Shown here in pieces: positions 16,731 to 24,507 of a stretch of 64,000 bases of DNA (position 1 is the stretch's first letter; every line of letters begins with the position of its first letter). The notes under the pieces were generated by a model. The model saw nothing but the letters and a program-made list of their open reading frames with translations. It made no database searches and was not told the DNA's origin. The position numbers and the translations under genes are program-made. The stretch is from CAIJXB01 sp964439595. GTDB lineage: Bacteria; Chlamydiota; Chlamydiia; Chlamydiales; Rhabdochlamydiaceae. Location: assembly GCA_964439595.1 (NCBI GenBank), contig CAYTOK010000001.1, positions 167,847 to 231,846 of the forward strand. Reading direction: 5' to 3'.

Positions 16731-18602
16731 TTATTTTTTAGGAGAGAAGGCTGCAAAAGCATCTTCTTCTAAATTCTGACTACCTGAGGCTAGTCCTGCA
16801 TAGTTGCCAAACTGTGCTAGTTCTTTTCTAAAAGCTAGAAATACGCTGCCAACACCGCCGTGGCGATTTTTAGCCACAATAAGTTCTGCAAGACCTGGTT
16901 TGTCATAGGGATCATAGTATTCTCTTCTTAAAAGGAATGCTACGATATCGCTATCTTGCTCGATGCTATTATGGACGATAAAGTTATTGGCTATAAAGTT
17001 ATGTCTAGATTCTACAGTGGCATCGTATACGTCTTCTTCTCCCAGTTTAGTGATGTGAAGAAGAACGTCCCACCGTACTTCTGGTGCATCGTAAATGGCA
17101 ATAGAATCTTCTACCTGTAGTTCATCCAGTCGAGTCCACTCTGATTGCATTTTGCTTGAAAGTTTTAAAAAGGGGTGGTTAGCACTAGCTTTTATGGTTT
17201 TTCCAGATTTTGTTTTGAGTTCATAGACGATTTTGCGCCCTGAATAAAACACTTTTGACATAGGAAAAAAATCTAGTTGCATGGAGATTGGATCTATTGC
17301 TTTTACTAAGAAAGGGATTTGCTCTTTTCTTTCTGCCAGCTCTTTTATGGGGATTTCTTTTCCTGTCAATCCGTCTTGGATAAGGGTCTCGCCTGTTAAG
17401 CACCCTGACTCTCTAAGATCGCTCATCATAGGTCTATGTCCAGGTCTTTCTTCTACTTTCCTTGAAAGCTGAGAAAGGCATAGCAGGGGAATATTTAGCT
17501 CTCTTGCTAGATTTTTTAGCATACGAGAAATTTCAGCAATTTCGTTTTGTCTATTTTCGACAGATTTGGATTGGCCGGACCCTGAAATGAGTTGCAGGTA
17601 ATCTACGACAAGAAACTGGATCCCGTGGGTTTCTTTCATTCTTCGAGCCCTTGCTCTAAGATCTGTAATTTTAAGTCCCGGTTGATCATCTATGACCATA
17701 GTGGCTTTTTGCATAGAACTAACTGCTGCTACTACTTTTTGGAATTCTAGGCCGCTTAAGTTTCCCGTGCGAAGTTTATCTGATTCGATCTCTGCTTGAG
17801 AGCAAATAAGTCTATGTAAAAGTTGTTCCGAGGACATCTCTAAGGAGAAAATGCCAACAGGTAGACCGCTTTTAAAGCAAATATTTTCTGCTATGTTTAA
17901 AGCTAAGGCCGTTTTTCCCATAGCAGGTCTTGCTGCTAAAATAACGAGGTTGGAGGATCCAAGGCCGTTGATCATTTTATCCAAATCTAGAAAGTGGGTA
18001 GGTAATCCTGTTATCCCAATATCTTGAGGCCCTTTAGTCAAAAATTCTTCTTGTCTAAGCTGTAGCTCTTTTAGGTAAGGGATTTTACTTACTGCCTTTG
18101 ATCCAGATAGAATATCTCGGATGAGGATCCCTCCTTGAGAGTGCGCTGCTTGACTTATTGTAAAAAGCTTTTGCTGAGATTCATCTAAAAGAGCGTGGAC
18201 GTCTGAAGGATCTCCAAAGGCATTTTTTTCCATGTCTTGGGCTGTTTGGATCATCCGACGCAAGATCGACTTATTTTGAACGACTTCTACGTATTCTTCG
18301 ATAAAAGCAGAAGTTCCAGCATACTGCGCTACTGAAGTGACATACCCTGCGCCGCCAACTGCTTTTAGCTTTCCTTGTCTTTTTAGCTCTTCGCATACAA
18401 GGTGGACATCTGCGGGTTTGTCGTTTTTATAAGCCGCTTTTAATACTTCGAATATGGCTTGGTGCTCTGCATGATAAAAATCTAAAGGATGAAGAACGTC
18501 TGCTGCTATGTTTAGACTATTTACACTAGTCAGCATGCTGCCGAGTACCATGATTTCGGATTCTTTAGAATTAGGGGGGACAAGTGCTCTAGCGTCTTTC
18601 AT
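16731..18602 (-). CDS. dnaB: Replicative DNA helicase DnaB, interrupted by an in-frame mini-intein
   Basis: The precursor is 623 residues. The host protein is 478 residues after removing residues 401-545, normal for DnaB. The N-terminal domain lies at residues 10-115. The RecA-like core has Walker A ARPAMGKTALA near residues 224-234 and the LVVDYLQLI Walker B near 331-339. It unwinds DNA at the replication fork as a hexamer. The extein junctions are SDLRESG-Cys401 and HN545-SIEQDSD, the same site as in the well-known Synechocystis DnaB intein. The gene is preceded by tRNA-Ser. Splicing should restore the arginine-finger-containing C-terminal part. Confidence 0.96.
   Translation of the reverse strand: MKDARALVPPNSKESEIMVLGSMLTSVNSLNIAADVLHPLDFYHAEHQAIFEVLKAAYKNDKPADVHLVCEELKRQGKLKAVGGAGYVTSVAQYAGTSAFIEEYVEVVQNKSILRRMIQTAQDMEKNAFGDPSDVHALLDESQQKLFTISQAAHSQGGILIRDILSGSKAVSKIPYLKELQLRQEEFLTKGPQDIGITGLPTHFLDLDKMINGLGSSNLVILAARPAMGKTALALNIAENICFKSGLPVGIFSLEMSSEQLLHRLICSQAEIESDKLRTGNLSGLEFQKVVAAVSSMQKATMVIDDQPGLKITDLRARARRMKETHGIQFLVVDYLQLISGSGQSKSVENRQNEIAEISRMLKNLARELNIPLLCLSQLSRKVEERPGHRPMMSDLRESGCLTGETLIQDGLTGKEIPIKELAERKEQIPFLVKAIDPISMQLDFFPMSKVFYSGRKIVYELKTKSGKTIKASANHPFLKLSSKMQSEWTRLDELQVEDSIAIYDAPEVRWDVLLHITKLGEEDVYDATVESRHNFIANNFIVHNSIEQDSDIVAFLLRREYYDPYDKPGLAELIVAKNRHGGVGSVFLAFRKELAQFGNYAGLASGSQNLEEDAFAAFSPKK
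16968..17402 (-). other. DnaB mini-intein (145 residues, no homing endonuclease)
   Basis: Residues 401-545 of DnaB form a Hint domain. Block A begins CLTGETLI with nucleophile Cys401. Block B reads TIKASANHPFL, with the usual T-x-x-H-x. Block F and G are DATVESRHNFIANNFIVHN, with the penultimate His and terminal Asn. The first C-extein residue is Ser546. Only about 145 residues separate the ends, leaving no room for a LAGLIDADG or HNH endonuclease, so this is a natural mini-intein that cannot home by itself. All residues needed for protein splicing appear intact. Confidence 0.95.
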
Positions 18603-18639
18603 GCAAAAAAAGCCTCGATAAAAAAGCTAAGATAAAAAT

Positions 18640-18726
18640 CGGAAAGGGTGGGATTTGAACCCACGGTACCATTGCTGGTACGCGTCCTTAGCAGGGACGT
18701 GCCTTCGGCCACTCAGCCACCTTTCC
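18640..18726 (-). tRNA. tRNA-Ser (GCU anticodon)
   Basis: On the minus strand a class II tRNA of 87 nt can be folded. The acceptor is GGAAAGG/CCTTTCC, the anticodon loop CTGCTAA gives GCU, a long variable arm (about GCGTACCAGCAATGGTAC) is present, and the T-arm loop is TTCAAAT. The discriminator is G, as expected for serine. The 3' CCA is not encoded. A good promoter lies just upstream at 18745-18773. Confidence 0.95.
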
Positions 18727-18744
18727 AATACAAAACATGGGATC

Positions 18745-18773
18745 ATTCTAACTAGAGTGTTCTTTTTCGGCAA
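18745..18773 (-). promoter_or_regulatory. Predicted sigma-66/sigma-70 type promoter of tRNA-Ser
   Basis: Reading the minus strand, TTGCCG (18773-18768), a 17-bp spacer and TAGAAT (18750-18745) stand about 19 bp before the first tRNA base. Box quality and spacing are good; no experimental support. Confidence 0.65.
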
Positions 18774-18776
18774 GCT

Positions 18777-19616
18777 TCAATCTTTAGCATAGGAATATAA
18801 GATTTTTTTACCGTTAAGGGCATTCCACAGGCTGGTGTGTACGGACCCGTCGGGGTTTTGTACTGCAATGCTGTGTACCGGCAGATAGACATCGGAAGTG
18901 TGTCTAATAGCAAAGTCTTCACCAAAAGCAGCTTTAGTAAGCCGAATCACTTGAGCTAAAGAAAATCTTTTAGAGACCTTGTGTGTGTTTTTCCATGTTT
19001 TTGTGACTAGACGCTCATTCATTTGCGTTGATGGCTCTGTGTTTAAATTGGGATGTTCTAAGTGAAGTCTATAGTAATGGTCAGAAAGAACTAGTAATTG
19101 TTTTTTTCGCAAACTTTCGATGGTAAGATCTAGGGCATTGCTTTCTAAATGAAGTCCTTTAAGAAGGTCTTGTCTACTGCAGGATCCTCCTTTTTTAGCT
19201 AAAAGATTGATTACTTTAAATTCCTGACGGTCAGTGCCGGCGGTTAAACAGTCCCCAAATCCGTGCGTTTTTTCCCACCCTTTTGTTTCTAGTACCATCT
19301 CTCCATCGCAAAGATCCCAGAGAATTAAAGATTCTTCTGTTTTTTTAAGAGAAACAGAGTATTTTACTTCCATGAGTAGGTAAGGATAAAAGCGAAGTTC
19401 TGTTTCTAGATATTTATGTCTATTGCTTTTAAGAAGTTCTTTTCTATGGGTTTCCATGATTTGTTCAGCTGTATAGCGAACTTCTAATGTATGGAATTCT
19501 CCTGAAGGGAGCATTTCGGTTACTTTATTTTTTAGCTCAGGATGTCTTTGGAGATTCCAGTATACGCCATAACTTATAGGGCCAAGTAGTAGTAAAAATA
19601 TAATAAGCTTCATCAA
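18777..19616 (-). CDS. Hypothetical protein with N-terminal membrane segment
   Basis: A 279-residue protein not recognised with certainty. Residues 2-20 are hydrophobic (membrane anchor or signal). The middle part (residues about 125-190) contains EFKVINLLAKKGG...RQDLLKGLHLESNALDLTIESLRKKQLL, which reads like a winged-helix fold. The last 80 residues include LAQVIRLTKAAFGEDF and a C-terminal basic/aromatic end. It stands alone between tRNA-Ser and a pseudogene. It is plausibly a conserved chlamydial protein, but I cannot name its family. Confidence 0.6.
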   Translation of the reverse strand: MMKLIIFLLLLGPISYGVYWNLQRHPELKNKVTEMLPSGEFHTLEVRYTAEQIMETHRKELLKSNRHKYLETELRFYPYLLMEVKYSVSLKKTEESLILWDLCDGEMVLETKGWEKTHGFGDCLTAGTDRQEFKVINLLAKKGGSCSRQDLLKGLHLESNALDLTIESLRKKQLLVLSDHYYRLHLEHPNLNTEPSTQMNERLVTKTWKNTHKVSKRFSLAQVIRLTKAAFGEDFAIRHTSDVYLPVHSIAVQNPDGSVHTSLWNALNGKKILYSYAKD

Positions 19617-19693
19617 TTGCCTAGAAAATTGTAGTTTTCCTTATCATAGAACATCTACTTATTTTGCTACAAGGTTGTATATAATTCGTGGTT

Positions 19694-19906
19694 TTAATTC
19701 TCAGTTTTTGGTTGTGGGATTTTTTTTCGATATATTTTTGCGATAAATAAAGAGCCTTCTCTATCATCGATAAATTCAATGGTTGGCCATTCATTTAAAG
19801 CTCTTGTTATACCGGATCCTAGTCCTTTATAAGGAAGTAGCCCTTTGGCAACAAAGGAAGCTAAAATAGGATTGCGGATATTAGAATTTCCGGCTTTAAT
19901 TTTAGG
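19694..19906 (-). pseudogene. C-terminal remnant of a COG2865-type (AlbA_2/HATPase_c_4) ATP-binding regulator
   Basis: An open minus-strand frame of about 70 codons contains GNSNIRNPILASFV, LLPYKGLGSGITRAL and IEFIDDREGSLFI. These match my memory of the C-terminal tail of 'divergent AAA-4 / RecG-like' transcriptional regulators. No start codon or upstream domains exist: the frame closes where the adjacent gene ends (19909). It is therefore a truncated remnant of a normally 400-500-residue protein, probably a past acquisition. Confidence 0.6.
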
Positions 19907-19908
19907 AA

Positions 19909-20907
19909 TTATAATCTTTGGAGTTTCTTGCTTACCTTATAGTACGTCATTTTAGGATTCTTTACGAGTTTTTGAAGAAGAAGGACTCTTTCGTCTAAAG
20001 AAGAGATACTTTGTTCAAGACAGAACTCTTTTAAGCAGGTCTTTAAGTCTTCAAAAGAAAGAGTGTTGATTCTTTGTATGGTTTTTTGTGAAAGCCGTTT
20101 TTTTGCATGAGGGAACTCCCAGAAAAAAGATAAAAGACCTTTATTTTTTTCGGGAAAAGTTTGGTTGTTATCAATTTTTTTTATTCCGTAGACTTGGTTG
20201 TTTTTCTCGTCTACTTTTTTTACGTACGCCAAGAAATTCTCTGGGCCTGCATCATTATCATACGTTATCCAAAGAAAAAGGCTAAGGTCTTCAAAGTCTT
20301 CTTGGTCAAAATATTTCTCCATCTCCGAGTCGCTTAAACCTAAGTAAAACAATTTTTGTAGCAGGGTTACTAAAGGGATAGTTTGAGGTAGGTAAGGCTG
20401 TAATGAGCATAGCTTTTCTTGTCCATTTGTTATGTTATTGTAATTATAGAAAGAAGCATTAGAAAGGATTGCAAGAAAAACAGGAGGTGTAGCATTTTCA
20501 ATATTTAATAACTTGGCAACATGATAACTAGCCAAAGCCCTTTGTATTGAGGTGTATGCTGGGATATGTTCTTTGGCGCGTTTATCTGGAAGAACAGATT
20601 CGCGTCTTTTAGGATTATTTAGACAAAAAATATCTTCATCAAAAGGTTTAACAATAAAGCTAGGAACATTCTCTTTATTATACAGAAAGTAGGTGCCGCT
20701 GAGCCCTTGGGAAGCAAGGAGTAGGTATCCGGTTTCTAAGATTGCATCAAATGCAGCAAAGAACTCGAAGTTTTCTTTACGCTCCTTCTCTATAAAAGGT
20801 TTCCATTTTTCTATTTTCTCAGTTATTTCTGAAGAGCGCTCTTGTATTTGATCTTCGTAGCTTGGGTTGAGTAGCAGGGAAGCAAGAAGAAAAAAAGAGC
20901 AAATCAT
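19909..20907 (-). CDS. Exported PI3/PI4-kinase-like protein (candidate effector)
   Basis: A 332-residue protein with a short hydrophobic N-terminus (about residues 1-14, likely signal). Several features fit the phosphatidylinositol 3-/4-kinase-like fold: SGTYFLYN (70-77) resembles the glycine loop; FIVKPFDED carries the presumed ATP lysine K87; IPAYTSIQRALASYHVAKLL resembles the helix before the hinge; YDNDAGPENFLAY (D219, N224) fits the catalytic D-x4-N loop; KKIDNNQTFP (D246) fits the metal-binding Asp motif. Substrate could be a phosphoinositide or a protein. Its start overlaps the stop of the OppA-like gene by ATGA, so it is translationally coupled. The family call is by motif order only. 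Confidence 0.55.
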   Translation of the reverse strand: MICSFFLLASLLLNPSYEDQIQERSSEITEKIEKWKPFIEKERKENFEFFAAFDAILETGYLLLASQGLSGTYFLYNKENVPSFIVKPFDEDIFCLNNPKRRESVLPDKRAKEHIPAYTSIQRALASYHVAKLLNIENATPPVFLAILSNASFYNYNNITNGQEKLCSLQPYLPQTIPLVTLLQKLFYLGLSDSEMEKYFDQEDFEDLSLFLWITYDNDAGPENFLAYVKKVDEKNNQVYGIKKIDNNQTFPEKNKGLLSFFWEFPHAKKRLSQKTIQRINTLSFEDLKTCLKEFCLEQSISSLDERVLLLQKLVKNPKMTYYKVSKKLQRL

Positions 20908-22484
20908 GAGGCTGCTATAGAAAGTCTTTCAAAAAAAATCCCTCCTGAAGGGGAGAGTTCTATATTTTCTATATAGGGTTTTTTTATATAACACATGCTC
21001 CAGTGAAAAAGGGGTGCTATAGGCATTTCTTCTAGAAGTAGCTCTTCTGCTGCAAGGAGGGTCTCTAGTCTTTTTACGTTTGATTCTAAAGAGGCTTTTT
21101 TAAGTAGGTGAGAAAAAGCGGCGCTTTCCCATCCCGGATAGTTTTTGACGCACGTCTTATATTGGAATCTTTCTAGAATACTAAGACAGTCAAAATATTG
21201 CGCCCTATAGAGAGTTTGTCCAAAAGAGTATTCTCTTACAGATAGCTTTGACATCAGAGTTTTATGATCTGCATTTTGTAGTTTTACGTGGATCCCAAAA
21301 GTTTTTAGCCACTGCTGCTGCAGAATTTGAGCTACGCTATGACTTATCGGGGTATGGGAGTAGAGGTAGGTAAGGGAGTTTTCTAACTCTTTTTTTGTCA
21401 TGGCAAGCTCTTTTAATGCGATGAGGAAAAGCTTTTTTGCTTTTTCTTCAGAGTCATCTTCATAGATGTAGATATTTTTTTCTTGTTTTAAAGAGGGGGG
21501 AATCGCACAAAAGGCAGGGGTTTCTCCGAGTTCCATGACCGTTTGTGTGATCTGTTTTCTTGCTGTAGCTAAGCTAAAAGCTCTGCGTAAATTTGCATTA
21601 GAAAAAGGTTTTTTCTCTGTATTAAAAGTGATAAAGGTTGTAGCTGCAACAGGGCAAGTGAGAATTTCTTCTTTGGGTAAGGAATCTAGGGCATTTTGAG
21701 GAATAGAGGAAAAGGGGTCTCCTATCAGGTCTATCTCTCCATTTTTATACATTTGTAAGACGGTAGAGTCGTTATTTATTACGCTAATATGAATGGAATC
21801 TAAGTTAGTTTTTATAAATCCCTGGTAACAAGGGTTTTTTTGCAGGATAATTTCTTTATTGTGGGACCAAGAAGATAAGACAAAGGGGCCATTGGAAATG
21901 GGCTTTTTTTCTTGAAATGGAGTTTTTACAGGAAAAAATACACAAAAAGAAATCAGACTGAGAAAATGTGGTGTAGGTTCTTCTAAATCTATAATTAAGG
22001 TAAATGGGTCTTTAGCATAGATGCCAACTTCTTCAAGAGGGATATCTCCTTTTTTTGCTTTTTCTGCATTTTTAATTGGGTATAAAAGATGCGCATTAGG
22101 AGAAGGAAATACGGGGGAAAGAATCTGTTTCCAGGCATTTTCAAAGTCGTAGGATGTGACAGGTGTTCCATCAGACCAGATAGTTTTTCCTAGGTAAAAT
22201 GTGTAGGTCTTTTGATCGGAAGAAATCGAGTAGGAAGAGCATTGAGCTGGTGTTATGGATCCATCAGGATGTAAAGAAACTAGACCCTCGAATAAAAAAA
22301 ATTGAAAAGTGGAAGAAAGGGCATCGCCTCCTTTTCTAGGATCTAAGGTAACAGGATCGTCGCTAATAGCTAATCGAAGCTGTTTTATGGGGTTTTTAGC
22401 GGGGGGGGGAGATGTGCATGAGGTTATGAAAACTAGTTGTAATAGAAGAACTATAGACTTGAGAGTATTTTTATATTTATTCAT
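20904..22484 (-). CDS. oppA: OppA-like periplasmic substrate-binding lipoprotein
   Basis: A 526-residue protein. The N-terminus has a hydrophobic segment and a lipobox FITSC at about residues 19-23, so it should be a lipid-anchored binding protein. The SBP_bac_5 family order is clear: RLAISDDPVTLDPRKGGDA, FEGLVSLHPDGSITPAQ, WSDGTPVTSYDFENAWK, and a long C-terminal lobe. It binds oligopeptides or similar ligands for an ABC importer; no permease or ATPase genes are in this window. The downstream PI-kinase-like gene overlaps its stop by four bases. No Shine-Dalgarno is seen before its ATG. Confidence 0.88.
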   Translation of the reverse strand: MNKYKNTLKSIVLLLQLVFITSCTSPPPAKNPIKQLRLAISDDPVTLDPRKGGDALSSTFQFFLFEGLVSLHPDGSITPAQCSSYSISSDQKTYTFYLGKTIWSDGTPVTSYDFENAWKQILSPVFPSPNAHLLYPIKNAEKAKKGDIPLEEVGIYAKDPFTLIIDLEEPTPHFLSLISFCVFFPVKTPFQEKKPISNGPFVLSSWSHNKEIILQKNPCYQGFIKTNLDSIHISVINNDSTVLQMYKNGEIDLIGDPFSSIPQNALDSLPKEEILTCPVAATTFITFNTEKKPFSNANLRRAFSLATARKQITQTVMELGETPAFCAIPPSLKQEKNIYIYEDDSEEKAKKLFLIALKELAMTKKELENSLTYLYSHTPISHSVAQILQQQWLKTFGIHVKLQNADHKTLMSKLSVREYSFGQTLYRAQYFDCLSILERFQYKTCVKNYPGWESAAFSHLLKKASLESNVKRLETLLAAEELLLEEMPIAPLFHWSMCYIKKPYIENIELSPSGGIFFERLSIAAS

Positions 22485-22495
22485 ATTTTTTATAT

Positions 22496-22530
22496 AACCA
22501 CTGAAATCAAAATTCTTGATCTCAGTGGTT
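22496..22530 (+). terminator. Strong hairpin with plus-strand T-tract between rho and oppA
   Basis: AACCACTGA (22496-22504) pairs with TCAGTGGTT (22522-22530). The inner stem ATCAA/TTGAT surrounds a 5-nt loop. It is followed on the plus strand by GCTATTTTTTTT, the shape of an intrinsic terminator. Both flanking genes read on the minus strand, where the hairpin is followed by ATATAAAAAATATG, not a T-tract. It could block antisense transcription, act bidirectionally, or be a processing hairpin. Confidence 0.5.
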
Positions 22531-22540
22531 GCTATTTTTT

Positions 22541-23881
22541 TTAGTCTTTCATGGAAAGAAGAAACTCTACGTTACTATTTGTTTTTTTAAGTCTTCCTAA
22601 AAGAAGGTTCATAGCATCGAGAGGGGAAAGGTCTGCAAGAGCTTGGCGCATCAGATAGATTTTTTCTAATTCCTCTTTATGATAGAGAAGCTCTTCTTTT
22701 CTTGTGCCGCTCTTAATGAGATCGATGGCTGGGTAAACTCTTCTGTCTGCAAGTCTTCGATCAAGCACAAGTTCCATGTTCCCTGTGCCTTTAAACTCTT
22801 CAAAAATTACCTCATCCATTCTAGAACCGGTATCTATAAGAGCTGTGGCTATAATAGTCAGGGATCCTTTTTCTTCAATATTTCTTGCGGCTCCAAAAAA
22901 ACGTTTTGGCTTATGAAGCGCATTGGCATCGATACCACCGGATAGAATTTTTCCTGAATGGGGTTGTACGGTATTATAGGCTCTAGCAAGTCTGGTAAGG
23001 GAGTCTAATAAGATAACGACGTCATGGTGGTACTCTACAAGACGTCTTGCCTTTTCAATCGCCATTTCAGCAATTTGGACGTGTCTTTCAGGCGGTTCAT
23101 CAAAGGTAGAGGAAATGACTTCTCCTTTTACGCTTCGGACCATATCGGTTACTTCTTCAGGACGCTCGTCGATAAGGAGAACTATGAGATATACGTCGGG
23201 GTTGTTTTGAGCAATGGCATTGGCAATGTTTTGGAGGATCATTGTTTTACCGGATCTTGGAGGAGCCACAATAAGACCCCTTTGTCCTTTCCCAATAGGA
23301 GATGCTAGGTCTAGAACGCGAGCTGTGAGATTATCTTTTTGCGATTCCATGACAAGACGTGTATCTGGATATAGGGGGGTAAGGTTTTCAAATAAGATTC
23401 TTTCCCTTGCTTTTTCCGGAGGACACCAATTGATTTTATCCACCCTAAGTAGGGCGAAGAATTTTTCTTTTTCTTTAGGAGAACGGATAGTTCCATATAC
23501 GGTGTCTCCTTTTTTTAGATCAAAACGTCGAATTTGAGCAGGAGATACGTAGATGTCTTCAGCGGAGGGTAGGTAATTGTAATTGGGAGATCTTAGAAAA
23601 CCAAACCCATCAGGAAGGATCTCTAGTACGCCTTCACCTACAAGTGTTTCTGTTGGCTTTTCAGAAAGCAGTTTTACTGTTTCAAAGACTAGTTGTGATT
23701 TTGTAAGAGCCCCTAGGTTTTTGAGGCCTATTTGTTTAGCAAATTGATTCAGTTGATCTATATTCATTCTTTGGAGATCAGCAATTTTTGTAATGGAAGC
23801 TTGTTTTACCGGTTCGCTTGCTACTTGGGTCTGATCTTGGTCGTTTTCTTGTTGAGTGGGGTTTCTATCTTCTGGTTGCAT
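22541..23881 (-). CDS. rho: Transcription termination factor Rho
   Basis: A 446-residue protein. The Rho_N helix-extended-loop-helix region is at residues 36-75, after a Gln-rich leader. The cold-shock-type RNA-binding domain follows (LEILPDGFGFLRSPNYNYLPSAEDIYVSPAQIRRFDL). The ATPase core has Walker A PPRSGKTMILQNIA and LLIDERPEEVTDM. It is a hexameric RNA-dependent helicase that ends transcription. The start follows GAAGGAG. It lies 20 bp downstream of coaE in the polA-coaE-rho order also known in Chlamydia. Confidence 0.98.
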   Translation of the reverse strand: MQPEDRNPTQQENDQDQTQVASEPVKQASITKIADLQRMNIDQLNQFAKQIGLKNLGALTKSQLVFETVKLLSEKPTETLVGEGVLEILPDGFGFLRSPNYNYLPSAEDIYVSPAQIRRFDLKKGDTVYGTIRSPKEKEKFFALLRVDKINWCPPEKARERILFENLTPLYPDTRLVMESQKDNLTARVLDLASPIGKGQRGLIVAPPRSGKTMILQNIANAIAQNNPDVYLIVLLIDERPEEVTDMVRSVKGEVISSTFDEPPERHVQIAEMAIEKARRLVEYHHDVVILLDSLTRLARAYNTVQPHSGKILSGGIDANALHKPKRFFGAARNIEEKGSLTIIATALIDTGSRMDEVIFEEFKGTGNMELVLDRRLADRRVYPAIDLIKSGTRKEELLYHKEELEKIYLMRQALADLSPLDAMNLLLGRLKKTNSNVEFLLSMKD

Positions 23882-23901
23882 TGATCAAAGAATCTCCTTC
23901 T

Positions 23902-24504
23902 TTACGGTTGGGTTAAACGTATTTTGTTGGCTAGTTTAGTGACTTCTTTTTTTAAATCTTCTACAGATCCGTTATTAAGTAGAAGAAAGTCTGCTTTAGC
24001 TGCTTTTTTTTCAGGGGCTATTTGTCGAAACATTCTTTCGGCAAAGTCCTCTTCTTTTTGGTTTTTATTTTGGCAAAACCGCTTTTTACATAATTTTTCC
24101 TCTGCAAGGACCACTATGACAAAATCAAATAGAGGTTCACTTTTGGTTTCATAGAGAAGAGGAATTTCTACTATGAAGATGTCATGTTTTAATTCTTTTT
24201 TGCTAATTTGGTATTGTAATTCAATTTCATGGAGTACTAGTGGATGTAAGATGTGTTCTAAATCTTTAAGTGTTTTGGGATGGGGAAATACCTTTTGAGC
24301 TATAGCTTGTCTATTTAATTGGCCGTTAATAACAACTCCGGGACCTAGCAGGTCAACTATTTTTTGGCGGACATCTGTGTTGTTAGCGATAAGGTCATGG
24401 ACTATCTTATCAGCGCTAACTACGTAAGCTCCTAATTCTTCAAAAATGTGACAAACGGTGCTTTTCCCCGAGGAGAGCCCTCCGGTTACTACTACTTTCT
24501 TCAA
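23902..24504 (-). CDS. coaE: Dephospho-CoA kinase
   Basis: A 200-residue protein. The P-loop GGLSSGKSTV at residues 8-17 replaces the usual GGIGSGKS, and ADKIVHDLI holds the conserved Asp of the CoA-binding part. It phosphorylates the 3'-OH of dephospho-CoA, the last step of CoA synthesis. The start codon is TTG at 24504, three bases after the polA stop, since no ATG precedes the P-loop in frame. It belongs to the probable operon sppA-polA-coaE-rho. Confidence 0.95.
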   Translation of the reverse strand: MKKVVVTGGLSSGKSTVCHIFEELGAYVVSADKIVHDLIANNTDVRQKIVDLLGPGVVINGQLNRQAIAQKVFPHPKTLKDLEHILHPLVLHEIELQYQISKKELKHDIFIVEIPLLYETKSEPLFDFVIVVLAEEKLCKKRFCQNKNQKEEDFAERMFRQIAPEKKAAKADFLLLNNGSVEDLKKEVTKLANKIRLTQP

Positions 24505-24507
24505 AGT

